A DNA stretch of 13,597 nucleotides, from assembly GCA_947628765.1 (NCBI GenBank), contig CANRBD010000022.1:1-13597 (forward strand). Reading direction: 5' to 3'. The DNA comes from an uncultured Bacilli bacterium. GTDB taxonomy: Bacteria > Bacillota_I > Bacilli_A > RF39 > UBA660. Numbering within the stretch: position 1 is the stretch's first letter; every line of letters begins with the position of its first letter. This document shows, piece after piece, positions 8,662 to 13,597 of this stretch. The notes beneath the pieces are model-generated. The model made no database searches and was not told the DNA's origin. It saw only the letters and a list, made by a program, of their open reading frames with translations. Position numbers and translations under genes: made by a program.

Positions 8662-8679
8662 ATTCCCACCCTACTATTA

Positions 8680-8708
8680 ATTATATCAAAAAAAAAGAAA
8701 AAATCATA
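8680..8708 (-). promoter_or_regulatory. Extended -10 promoter of the rlmN-nifJ operon
   Basis: On the minus strand a perfect TATAAT (8680-8685) is preceded by TG at the extended -10 position. The -35 region (TATGAT at 8703-8708, 17-bp spacer) is weak and sits within the preceding terminator. Transcription would start near 8673. That leaves only about 12 nt of leader before the rlmN ATG, almost all of it the ribosome-binding site. Confidence 0.5.
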
Positions 8709-8718
8709 GATTTTCCTT
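8688..8718 (-). terminator. Terminator downstream of the 141-residue orphan gene
   Basis: On the minus strand, arms at 8709-8718 and 8695-8705 form about ten A/T-rich pairs with one wobble and one bulge, and a 3-nt loop. A further run of seven T follows (8688-8694). The long T-tract makes it a credible if AT-rich intrinsic terminator. It is directly followed by the rlmN promoter. Confidence 0.55.
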
Positions 8719-8766
8719 GTAATTTCCAAAGAAAACAAAAACTGTAGATTATTTTTAATTCTAAGC

Positions 8767-9192
8767 TTAATGTCTTCTAAATATTTTTGGATTAGGTTTA
8801 TCCTTATCTAAAGCTGCTATTAAATTATTGTAAGCCCTATTCACATCTTGATAGAATCCACTACCATCGATTACAGACTTGTTATACTGATCAGTACTAT
8901 CTTTAACCGCCTTTTCAAAATCAGCATAAGCTTTTTCTTCATTTAAAAATTCTGGTATTTCTAAAGTACTTTCATCACTTGCCAAATCTGCTTCATATAA
9001 ATCTGATATATTATTACAAGCTACACTTACAATATAAGCAAAAGCTTCTTTACTATATCGTTTATTTTGAAAACTATCTATAGCCCCATTTATTGTTCTT
9101 AAAAACTCTTCAAAACGTTCTTCATTAGTCTGCTCAGTTAATGTAATAAATTCAGACATTTGCAGACAATCATTTGGATATAAATTTTTCAT
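8767..9192 (-). CDS. Hypothetical protein, 141 residues
   Basis: I do not recognise this protein. It is acidic except for a basic tail (PNPKIFRRH) and appears largely helical. It has no signal peptide, membrane segment or obvious motif, so it is probably cytoplasmic. A Gly/Asp-rich turn near 108-112 separates two helical parts. A clear AAGGGGG site 5-6 nt before the ATG supports translation. It lies 46 bp downstream of secG, beyond a good terminator and with too little room for a separate promoter outside that terminator. Its expression may therefore depend on read-through from secG. A weak terminator follows it. In many Bacillota secG is followed by rnr and smpB, so this neighbour is unusual. 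Confidence 0.75.
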   Translation of the reverse strand: MKNLYPNDCLQMSEFITLTEQTNEERFEEFLRTINGAIDSFQNKRYSKEAFAYIVSVACNNISDLYEADLASDESTLEIPEFLNEEKAYADFEKAVKDSTDQYNKSVIDGSGFYQDVNRAYNNLIAALDKDKPNPKIFRRH

Positions 9193-9209
9193 TTTTCCCC
9201 CTTAATTTT

Positions 9210-9237
9210 AAAAATAGCCCACTTTATTTCTGGGCTA
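9210..9237 (-). terminator. Terminator of secG
   Basis: A perfect 7-bp stem (9215-9221 with 9231-9237) containing CCC/GGG, with a 9-nt loop, is followed on the minus strand by five T. It begins one base after the secG stop codon. Confidence 0.75.
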
Positions 9238-9238
9238 A

Positions 9239-9457
9239 CTACTTAACAAATTCCATTATAATACAAACTGCAAAGAAAGCAAAACCTAAAATCCAAGTAA
9301 ATCTAGTTATAAATAATTCACTGCCTCTTTCTTTACGATTTGCGAATAATTCGTCATTTCCACCCATGATACTGCTACTAGCTGTAGCTGATTTACCACT
9401 TTGTAAAATTACAATGGCAATAATAAGAATTGATAATATAATTAATAGTATTTGCAT
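9239..9457 (-). CDS. secG: Preprotein translocase subunit SecG
   Basis: Small membrane subunit of the SecYEG translocon that stimulates protein export. The 72 residues show the family plan. The first transmembrane helix (~2-19) is followed by a polar cytoplasmic loop with the typical Gln-Ser-Gly-Lys start, then a Ser-rich and GG segment. An ELF-NRKERGSE region then leads into the second helix (~51-70). Length is normal for Gram-positive SecG. GGGAGG stands 6 nt before the ATG. It lies between two terminators and so seems to be transcribed alone. A possible promoter (TTGCTT, 17 bp, TAAATT; 9480-9508) overlaps the terminator of the upstream gene, but it is a weak match. Confidence 0.93.
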   Translation of the reverse strand: MQILLIILSILIIAIVILQSGKSATASSSIMGGNDELFANRKERGSELFITRFTWILGFAFFAVCIIMEFVK

Positions 9458-9495
9458 AGTATGCCTCCCAGCTTTATATAATTTACCACATTTTC

Positions 9496-9537
9496 AAAAA
9501 AAAAGCAACTACTAACCAAATATATGTTGTAATTGCT
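9496..9537 (-). terminator. Terminator of the coiled-coil protein gene
   Basis: Arms at 9529-9537 and 9504-9512 form nine pairs, one of them G-U, and three more pairs can form inside the loop. On the minus strand the stem is followed by eight T (9496-9503). It begins about 11 bp after the stop codon of the gene at 9549-10136. Confidence 0.8.
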
Positions 9538-9548
9538 TCTATTTTACC

Positions 9549-10136
9549 TTATTTTTTAGTTAAAGTTTTAACTTTTGCTTCGATATCCATCATTTGTTTA
9601 GAATTATAAACAATTTCTTCACGCGTATTGATTAAATTTTCATAATCTTTTTTTAAACTTTTAAGTTCTTTTATTTCATTTTCTAATTCCATAATACGTT
9701 GTTCATTTTCTAAAATGGCATTATCAACTACTGATAACAAATAAATTTCGCGGCGTTTAGATAACGTAATTGGCTCTTTACGTAATGGACGAATACTCGC
9801 GCGAGCTTTTCTTAAAGCTTCAGTCACAATAGGATTATTATAAGTCTCTTCAATTTGTTCTGCTAAATCATATTCTAAAATGCTAACAAGTTCGATACCA
9901 TCATCAGTAATTAAGAAATCACTATAGTCTTGATTATAAGCAAAAACATCATTTTGGTCTTTAAAGCAAACTAAACGATAACGATAATCACCATCTGGAT
10001 GTTTAACAATGTTTTCTTCCAAACACTTTTTAAATTTATCGATTTCTGAATGTGACAGCACCTTAACATCTTCTAGTTCATTAGCTTTAGAAAATGCATA
10101 TCGATAAATGGTATCCATTTTAAAAGTTACAGCCAT
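9549..10136 (-). CDS. Conserved-looking hypothetical protein with C-terminal coiled coil
   Basis: Unrecognised 195-residue protein. The first ~95 residues look like a mixed alpha/beta domain. Residues ~98-130 are rich in Arg and Lys. Residues ~133-195 form a heptad-like coiled coil (NEQRIMELENEIKELKSLKK and onward) ending in a basic tail. No signal peptide or membrane helix is visible, so a cytoplasmic, probably oligomeric protein is likely. AGGAGGGG 9 nt before the ATG is a strong ribosome-binding site. It also has a good promoter and a good terminator, so it is a single-gene unit between the sigma factor and secG. The strong signals suggest steady expression. No function can be given. Confidence 0.82.
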   Translation of the reverse strand: MAVTFKMDTIYRYAFSKANELEDVKVLSHSEIDKFKKCLEENIVKHPDGDYRYRLVCFKDQNDVFAYNQDYSDFLITDDGIELVSILEYDLAEQIEETYNNPIVTEALRKARASIRPLRKEPITLSKRREIYLLSVVDNAILENEQRIMELENEIKELKSLKKDYENLINTREEIVYNSKQMMDIEAKVKTLTKK

Positions 10137-10164
10137 GAATACACACCCCTCCTACTATGTATAT

Positions 10165-10193
10165 AGTATAACAAATTTAAAGATTGGTAACAA
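10165..10193 (-). promoter_or_regulatory. Sigma-A type promoter of the coiled-coil protein gene
   Basis: On the minus strand TTGTTA (10188-10193) is separated by 17 bp from TATACT (10165-10170), with TG at the extended -10 position. The predicted start near 10158 gives a leader of about 22 nt containing AGGAGGGG. It lies immediately after the sigma-factor gene, so the downstream gene has its own transcription. Confidence 0.65.
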
Positions 10194-10200
10194 TCAAAAT

Positions 10201-10896
10201 CTAATCTTTTCGATCATTTTTAATAAATTCTCTTAAAATTTTCGTTAATGCCCGTTTTTCAATTCTTGAAACATAACTCCTAGAAATTCCAAATTCTTTC
10301 GCAATTTCTTTTTGCGTAACTTCGTCTTGGCCATCTAAACCATATCTTTTAATAATAATTTCTTTTTCCCTATCGGTAAGTACCGCAAAATATTTTTTTA
10401 ATAACTTTAAATTATCTTGTTTATGAATATCTAAAGCAAAATCTGGCTTAGGAGTTTTTAAAATATCTAAAAAAGTTATAACATTGCCCTCTTTATCAAA
10501 GCCTATACTTTCATCGATACTAATATTTTTACCATTTTTCTTATCGCTACGAAAATGCATTAAAATTTCATTTTCAATACAGCGGGCACAATAAGTTGTT
10601 AATCTAGTCTTATGTTTAAATGAATAACTGTCAACTCCTTTAATCAGTCCAATCGTCCCAATACTAATTAAATCATCCACATCTTCTTTTCGGTGATCAT
10701 ATTTTTTTACAATATGTGCCACTAATCTTAAATTATGTTCAATCAATTTGCTGCGAGCTTCCTTATCGCCTAAATTAGCTTTCTTAATATATTCTTCCTC
10801 CTTTTCTTTCGTAAGTGGCTCCGGAAAAACATTATTAGAATATGACGCCGTTAAAATATAAAAGTCTTTGAATAATTTTTTTAAAAATTCTTTCAT
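10201..10896 (-). CDS. sigK: RNA polymerase sigma factor of the SigK (late mother-cell sporulation) type
   Basis: Sigma-70 family factor most like sigma-K, which directs late mother-cell genes during sporulation. The 231 residues contain region 2 (EHNLRLVAHIVKK, then DLISIGTIGLIK, and CARCIENEILMHFR) and region 4 (LTDREKEIIIKRYGLDG with the helix-turn-helix EIAKEFGISRSYVSRIEKRA). These match SigK better than SigE or SigF as I know them. An open frame begins upstream at a TTG (10911), but that TTG sits in the ribosome-binding site GAGGTG. The ATG at 10896 is the better start. The first 18 residues, hydrophobic and basic, precede YSNNVFPEP. This aligns with the point where B. subtilis pro-SigK is cleaved (YVKNNAFP). 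A pro-sequence therefore seems to be kept. The gene is intact, not split by a skin-type element. Its divergent neighbour is the Fic-like gene. Confidence 0.88.
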   Translation of the reverse strand: MKEFLKKLFKDFYILTASYSNNVFPEPLTKEKEEEYIKKANLGDKEARSKLIEHNLRLVAHIVKKYDHRKEDVDDLISIGTIGLIKGVDSYSFKHKTRLTTYCARCIENEILMHFRSDKKNGKNISIDESIGFDKEGNVITFLDILKTPKPDFALDIHKQDNLKLLKKYFAVLTDREKEIIIKRYGLDGQDEVTQKEIAKEFGISRSYVSRIEKRALTKILREFIKNDRKD

Positions 10897-10915
10897 TACA
10901 TCACACCTCAAAATA

Positions 10916-10923
10916 AGTATATG
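10916..10923 (-). promoter_or_regulatory. Candidate -10 element of sigK, sigma-E-like
   Basis: CATATACT on the minus strand contains a sigma-A style TATACT but also matches six of eight positions of the sigma-E -10 consensus CATACAAT. No convincing -35 box of either kind is visible. Transcription would begin near 10909, leaving a leader of ~13 nt. In Bacillus, sigK is transcribed by sigma-E and then sigma-K, which makes the resemblance suggestive only. Confidence 0.35.
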
Positions 10924-10946
10924 TTTTTAATTTTCTTAAAAAACTA

Positions 10947-10975
10947 AGGACAAATTATAAATTTTATTTTATAAT
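10947..10975 (+). promoter_or_regulatory. Promoter of the Fic-like gene
   Basis: AGGACA (four of six -35 positions, 10947-10952), a 17-bp spacer and a perfect TATAAT (10970-10975). The predicted start near 10982 leaves about 10 nt before the ATG, within the ribosome-binding site. It is divergent from the sigK start, in a spacer of only 95 bp. Confidence 0.5.
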
Positions 10976-10991
10976 AGATGTGGTGATATTT

Positions 10992-11549
10992 ATGAAAAGA
11001 GCTGTCACAGCTGATTCAATGTGGACATATCCTAATGGAACTTTAAAAAATAAATTTAATATTAAAGACTCTAAAGAATTAGATAATAAAGAACAAGAAC
11101 TTGTAAATAAAAAAATAAAACAGGCAAAATTAGAAAGTTTTACTAAAAAGGACTTTTTGAATCTTCACAAATACCTATTTGAAGATTTATATGAATTTGC
11201 GGGTCTTATTCGTGATGAAAATATTGTTATTAATAATGTTATGATGTGTAAAAATGATGTAATTGATTTATGTTTGCATGATTTATTTAAGCTTTTAGGA
11301 GAAGTTAAAATTGAAAATGAAGAAGATTTATATAACTTTTTAGCTTATTATTATAGTGAGCTTTCGATTATCGCCCCTTTTAGAGATGGCAACGATATTA
11401 CGATTAAAACTTTTTTAGAGCTTTACGTTAAAAATTTAGGATATGATTTTTCCTTTGACAATATAAATGAAAATGAACTTCAAGAAGCTTTAATTTATGC
11501 TTTTTATCATGACACTAATAAACTTATAAATTTATTCAAGCAAATATAA
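10992..11549 (+). CDS. Fic/DOC-fold protein with degenerate catalytic motif
   Basis: Fic proteins transfer AMP or other nucleotidyl groups from a nucleotide to a target hydroxyl. The 185 residues follow the family: an N-terminal YPNGTLKNKFNI segment (13-24), LHKYLFEDLYEFAGLIRDENI (58-78) typical of the helix and flap region, and the core motif position at 128-139. There the consensus HPFxEGNGRxxR reads APFRDGNDITIK. The catalytic His is Ala128, the phosphate-binding Gly is Asp135, and both Arg are lost (Ile136, Lys139). The rest of the fold is open and undamaged, so this looks like a pseudoenzyme rather than a broken gene. The frame is open from a GTG at 10980, but GTGGTGA there serves as the ribosome-binding site, so the ATG at 10992 is preferred. 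It is the only long plus-strand gene here, with its own promoter and terminator. No partner toxin or antitoxin gene is adjacent. Confidence 0.8.
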   Translation: MKRAVTADSMWTYPNGTLKNKFNIKDSKELDNKEQELVNKKIKQAKLESFTKKDFLNLHKYLFEDLYEFAGLIRDENIVINNVMMCKNDVIDLCLHDLFKLLGEVKIENEEDLYNFLAYYYSELSIIAPFRDGNDITIKTFLELYVKNLGYDFSFDNINENELQEALIYAFYHDTNKLINLFKQI

Positions 11550-11591
11550 ATGTTTTATACTAATTTTATTTTTTTAACTATTTCACTTATT

Positions 11592-11632
11592 CAAAAACGG
11601 GATTTTCGTCTTAAGAGAATTTCCCGTTTTTG
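11592..11632 (+). terminator. Terminator of the Fic-like gene, possibly bidirectional
   Basis: A perfect 11-bp inverted repeat (11592-11602 with 11622-11632) has the GC-rich core CGGGA/TCCCG followed by TTTTT. The 19-nt loop contains a CTTAAG palindrome. Because the outer stem is A5/T5, it could stop transcription from either side. Confidence 0.75.
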
Positions 11633-11668
11633 TATATAATTCCGGTATGAAAACGCCAAATTTGTCAT

Positions 11669-11697
11669 TTGACTATTATTTTATAAACATTTATTAT
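11669..11697 (+). promoter_or_regulatory. Sigma-A promoter of the hydrophobic peptide transcript
   Basis: TTGACT (11669-11674), a 17-bp spacer and TATTAT (11692-11697); each box matches five of six consensus positions. This is the best -35/-10 pair seen in the window. The predicted start is near 11704-11706, giving a leader of ~70 nt before the peptide ATG. Confidence 0.65.
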
Positions 11698-11706
11698 TGT
11701 TTTTCA

Positions 11707-11738
11707 AGGGAACACTGTAACCTCTATTGATGCCTGCC
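11707..11738. repeat. Left copy of an imperfect inverted repeat
   Basis: This segment of the peptide mRNA leader (AGGGAACACTGTAAC... ending TGCCTGCC) recurs on the opposite strand at 11904-11934. About 25 of 33 aligned positions are identical, including the block CACTGTAAC. It starts within a few bases of the predicted transcription start. The matching copy sits at the same distance from the start of the convergent RNA. Confidence 0.7.
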
Positions 11739-11774
11739 TAATTTTTAATTTAGATTAGAAAGAGGGCGATAATT

Positions 11775-11843
11775 ATGAGTAAGAAGGATTTTTTAATCTT
11801 AATTTTACTAATAATTATTATTTTATTAATTATATTCTCTTAG
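11775..11843 (+). CDS. 22-residue hydrophobic peptide, candidate type I toxin
   Basis: The reading frame encodes MSKKDF followed by sixteen residues that are almost all Leu, Ile and Phe, ending in Ser. This is one membrane helix with a short basic N-terminus. AGAGGG (11761-11766) lies 8 nt before the ATG, a good ribosome-binding site, and a strong promoter stands ~100 bp upstream. Size, composition and single-helix form are those of toxins in type I toxin-antitoxin modules, which depolarise or disturb the membrane. A structured RNA is transcribed toward it from the other strand. I do not recognise the sequence as Fst, TxpA, Ldr or any other named family. The function is inferred from form and context. 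It could instead be a small membrane regulator. Confidence 0.55.
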   Translation: MSKKDFLILILLIIIILLIIFS

Positions 11844-11858
11844 GGGGTTTTGGTTAAT

Positions 11859-11892
11859 AAAAAAAGGCATCTAGTCCAAATGGGCTAAATGC
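11859..11892 (-). terminator. Terminator of the small RNA
   Basis: On the minus strand GCATTTAG pairs with CTAGATGC (one G-U pair), plus CC/GG across one mismatch, with a 4-nt loop. CC.T7 follows from 11866 down. It has no T-tract in the plus direction, so it would not stop the peptide mRNA. Confidence 0.75.
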
Positions 11893-11903
11893 TTACCAAC
11901 CGT

Positions 11904-11934
11904 GGTAGGCACTGATAAGTTACAGTGCTTCCCT
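11904..11934. repeat. Right copy of the imperfect inverted repeat
   Basis: Read on the minus strand it starts AGGGAAGCACTGTAAC and ends TGCCTACC, matching 11707-11738. It forms the 5' end of the small RNA. In a long plus-strand transcript it would lie in the 3' region, where it could pair with the mRNA leader and enclose the peptide reading frame. Confidence 0.7.
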
Positions 11935-11942
11935 ACTTCTTT

Positions 11943-11971
11943 AATATAACATATTTGCTAAAAATATGCAA
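11943..11971 (-). promoter_or_regulatory. Promoter of the small RNA
   Basis: On the minus strand TTGCAT (11966-11971), 17 bp, then TATATT (11943-11948) with TG at the extended -10 position. Predicted start near 11936. Confidence 0.6.
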
Positions 11972-12009
11972 ATACTATTTCATCTTTTTAGTTTTCCAAA
12001 TAATTGGTT

Positions 12010-12035
12010 AAAAAAGAAGACTACTCGCCTTCTTT
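12010..12035 (-). terminator. Possible terminator overlapping the end of ileS
   Basis: A 7-bp stem AAAGAAG/CTTCTTT (12029-12035 with 12013-12019) around a 9-nt loop spans the ileS stop codon, and the minus strand continues into six T in total (12010-12015). It resembles the hairpin across the nifJ stop. The stem is weak, so some read-through toward the small RNA region is possible. Confidence 0.4.
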
Positions 12036-13597
12036 AATAATTTCATGACATCTTGGACATACATCATCAGTAATATCTCTTTCATTAAAGTAGTTCCAAC
12101 ATCTCTCACATCTAACGCCTTCAAATTTTTGAACTCCAACACCACAATAATCATATTTTTTAAGTTCATCGGCGCTTATTACGACATCTGAAACAATTAG
12201 TAATTGTTTTAAATTATTTAAAATTGGTTTCAAAGTTTCTTTATCTTCTTCTCTTAAATTCAAATATACTCTAGCTTCTAAAGACTTACCAATAATTTTA
12301 TTATTACGCGCTTCTTCTAAAGCTTTATATACATCATTTTTAATACTGAAGAAAACATTCCAAAGTTCTTCAAGTTCTTCTTTTTCACTATAGATAATAA
12401 CTTCAGGGAAGTTTTCTAAATGAACACTTTCTTCCTTAGTTTCTGGAAGTAATTTATATACTTCTTCACTAGTATATGGCGTAATTGGCGCCATTAAACG
12501 AATTAAAGCACTTAAAATTTCATATAGGACAGTTTGAACACTTCTTCGCTCTAAACTGTCAGCTTTATAAATATATAAAATGTCTTTTGTAAAATCTAAA
12601 TAGAAATTTGAAAGTGAAACGATATAATTATTAACTAATTTGTAAAGTTCATCAAAGTCATAACTATCATAACTGCGTTTTACTTTTTTAATAAACTCAT
12701 TTAACTCCACCATCATATATTTATCAGCTACTGGCATTTTATCATAAGGTACTTTATTATCCTTTGGACTATAGTCAAATAAGTTACCAAGCATGAAACG
12801 ATAAGTATTTCTAATTTTACGATAGCTTTCTTTAACTTGCGTAAGAAGTTCATCACTAAATCTAACATCTTCGGTAAAGTCAACACTACAAGCCCAAAGT
12901 CTTAAAATATCTGAGCCATGCATTTTAACGACTTTCATTGGATCGACAACATTACCTAAACTTTTACTCATCTTATTGCCTTTACCATCTAAAACAAAAC
13001 CTGTTGAAAGTAGTTCTTTATATGGACTTTTACCTTCATAAGCTACTGAACAAATTAAAGATGAATTAAACCAACCACGATATTGGTCAGAGCCTTCTAA
13101 ATAAATGTCAGCTGGGAAAGGCATATTTCTTTCTAGTAACACACCCGCAAAAGATGTTCCTGAATCAAACCAAACGTCCATAATATCCGTTTCTTTACGG
13201 AATTTGCCATTTGGACTATGAGAATTTTTATAACCTTTTGGAAGTAAATCGGTAGCTTTCTTTTTAAACCAAGCATTTGAGCCTTCTTCTCTAAAGATTT
13301 CCGCTACATGCATCATAACATCATAATCTAAGATAGGTGTATCATCTTCATTATAGAAAATTGGAATTGGTACACCCCAAGCACGCTGACGCGAAATACA
13401 CCAGTCACCGCGATCTTTAATCATGTTATAAATACGCGTTTTGCCCCATTCCGTATGGAATTTAATTTTTTCATCAATTTCTTTTAATAAATCATCTCTT
13501 ATTTTATCAACACTACAGAACCACTGTTTAGTCGCTCTAAAGATAATTGGGCCTTTAGTACGCCAATCATGCGGATATGAGTGTTTGATAAATTTTA
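12021..13597 (-). CDS. ileS: Isoleucyl-tRNA synthetase, C-terminal part (5' end outside window)
   Basis: Class I synthetase that charges tRNA-Ile. The frame stays open to the window edge, so 524 residues of an expected ~900 are visible. The first ATG at 13424 is internal, because conserved coding continues before it (YPHDWRTKGPIIFRAT, near 13556). Visible elements are the end of the editing/CP1 region, ISRQRAWGVPIPIF, DVWFDSGTSF, and the KMSKS loop at 12960-12974, exact in sequence. The anticodon-binding helical domain follows. A C-terminal zinc site CERCWNY...CPRC has four Cys, as in the usual bacterial form of the enzyme. HIGH and any T-box leader would lie upstream, outside the window. The gene ends in TAG and converges on nothing; the small RNA gene follows on the same strand ~50 bp downstream. 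Confidence 0.97.
   Translation of the reverse strand, partial: KFIKHSYPHDWRTKGPIIFRATKQWFCSVDKIRDDLLKEIDEKIKFHTEWGKTRIYNMIKDRGDWCISRQRAWGVPIPIFYNEDDTPILDYDVMMHVAEIFREEGSNAWFKKKATDLLPKGYKNSHSPNGKFRKETDIMDVWFDSGTSFAGVLLERNMPFPADIYLEGSDQYRGWFNSSLICSVAYEGKSPYKELLSTGFVLDGKGNKMSKSLGNVVDPMKVVKMHGSDILRLWACSVDFTEDVRFSDELLTQVKESYRKIRNTYRFMLGNLFDYSPKDNKVPYDKMPVADKYMMVELNEFIKKVKRSYDSYDFDELYKLVNNYIVSLSNFYLDFTKDILYIYKADSLERRSVQTVLYEILSALIRLMAPITPYTSEEVYKLLPETKEESVHLENFPEVIIYSEKEELEELWNVFFSIKNDVYKALEEARNNKIIGKSLEARVYLNLREEDKETLKPILNNLKQLLIVSDVVISADELKKYDYCGVGVQKFEGVRCERCWNYFNERDITDDVCPRCHEIIKEGE

Larger units (their letters stand above)
11859..11936 (-). ncRNA. Structured small RNA, candidate antitoxin
   Basis: From a promoter on the minus strand, the predicted ~78-nt RNA folds into three hairpins in a row. 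The first has GCACTG/CAGTGC (11923-11928 with 11909-11914), extended by GTAG/CTAC. The second has TACCA/TGGTA around a 4-nt loop (11894-11907). The third is a terminator stem (11867-11892) followed by seven T. There is no good open reading frame inside. It converges on the hydrophobic peptide gene and ends 16 bp beyond its stop, so it would be fully complementary to the 3' part of any peptide mRNA that reads through. Convergent arrangement, length and terminator resemble RNA II of the par/Fst module (inference from architecture). Confidence 0.6.

Noticed and set aside
9174..9515. 113-codon plus-strand frame across secG
   Set aside because: It lies antisense to secG and its two flanking terminators, has low-complexity content and no ribosome-binding site.
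10897..10911. Upstream TTG start for sigK (adds five residues)
   Set aside because: The TTG and next bases are the GAGGTG ribosome-binding site of the ATG at 10896, and the predicted transcript begins almost on top of the TTG.
10980..10991. GTG start for the Fic-like protein
   Set aside because: GTGGTGA is better read as the ribosome-binding site of the ATG at 10992, and the likely transcription start lies within it.
11647..11730. 27-codon reading frame on the plus strand ahead of the hydrophobic peptide
   Set aside because: It has no ribosome-binding site and it runs through the promoter predicted for the peptide transcript, so a transcript from that promoter would not contain its start.
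13422..13424. ATG as the start of the isoleucyl-tRNA synthetase frame
   Set aside because: Coding sequence conserved in IleRS continues upstream of it in the same frame to the window edge.

Overview
This is a low-GC, gene-dense stretch of an anaerobic Bacillota genome. The gene order rlmN-prpC-prkC-rsgA-rpe is the one known from Bacillus. A SigK-type sporulation sigma factor and a pyruvate:ferredoxin oxidoreductase point to an anaerobic member of the Bacilli, perhaps an uncultured gut lineage near Erysipelotrichia or the Mollicutes-like groups (inference). TGA ends rsgA, so the standard bacterial code applies, not the Mycoplasma code.

Layout, mostly on the minus strand, read from the high coordinates down. 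(1) 12021-13597 is the C-terminal part of ileS, cut by the window edge. (2) 11550-12020 has no conventional gene, but it holds the terminator of the upstream plus-strand gene and a compact two-promoter unit: a 22-residue hydrophobic peptide on the plus strand and a convergent ~78-nt structured RNA on the minus strand. This looks like a type I toxin-antitoxin module. (3) 10992-11549 (+) is a Fic-fold protein whose catalytic motif has decayed. (4) Divergent from it is a SigK-like sigma factor with an apparent pro-sequence, then a coiled-coil protein of unknown function with its own extended -10 promoter, then secG, then a 141-residue orphan. Hairpin terminators separate most of these units. (5) From an extended -10 promoter at about 8685, one tightly packed operon runs to the left end: rlmN, prpC, prkC, rsgA, rpe fused to a pilin, and nifJ. 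Neighbouring genes overlap or are at most 12 bp apart. A perfect 10-bp hairpin closes the operon.

The operon joins ribosome maturation (RlmN, RsgA) with the Hanks-type kinase/phosphatase signalling pair (PrkC/PrpC) and with carbon metabolism (RPE, PFOR). Two things stand out. The ribulose-phosphate epimerase gene continues in frame into a complete prepilin-type module, so the enzyme takes the place of the prepilin leader peptide. The intergenic module at 11669-11971 contains two RNAs that start with nearly the same sequence on opposite strands and flank a tiny membrane peptide.
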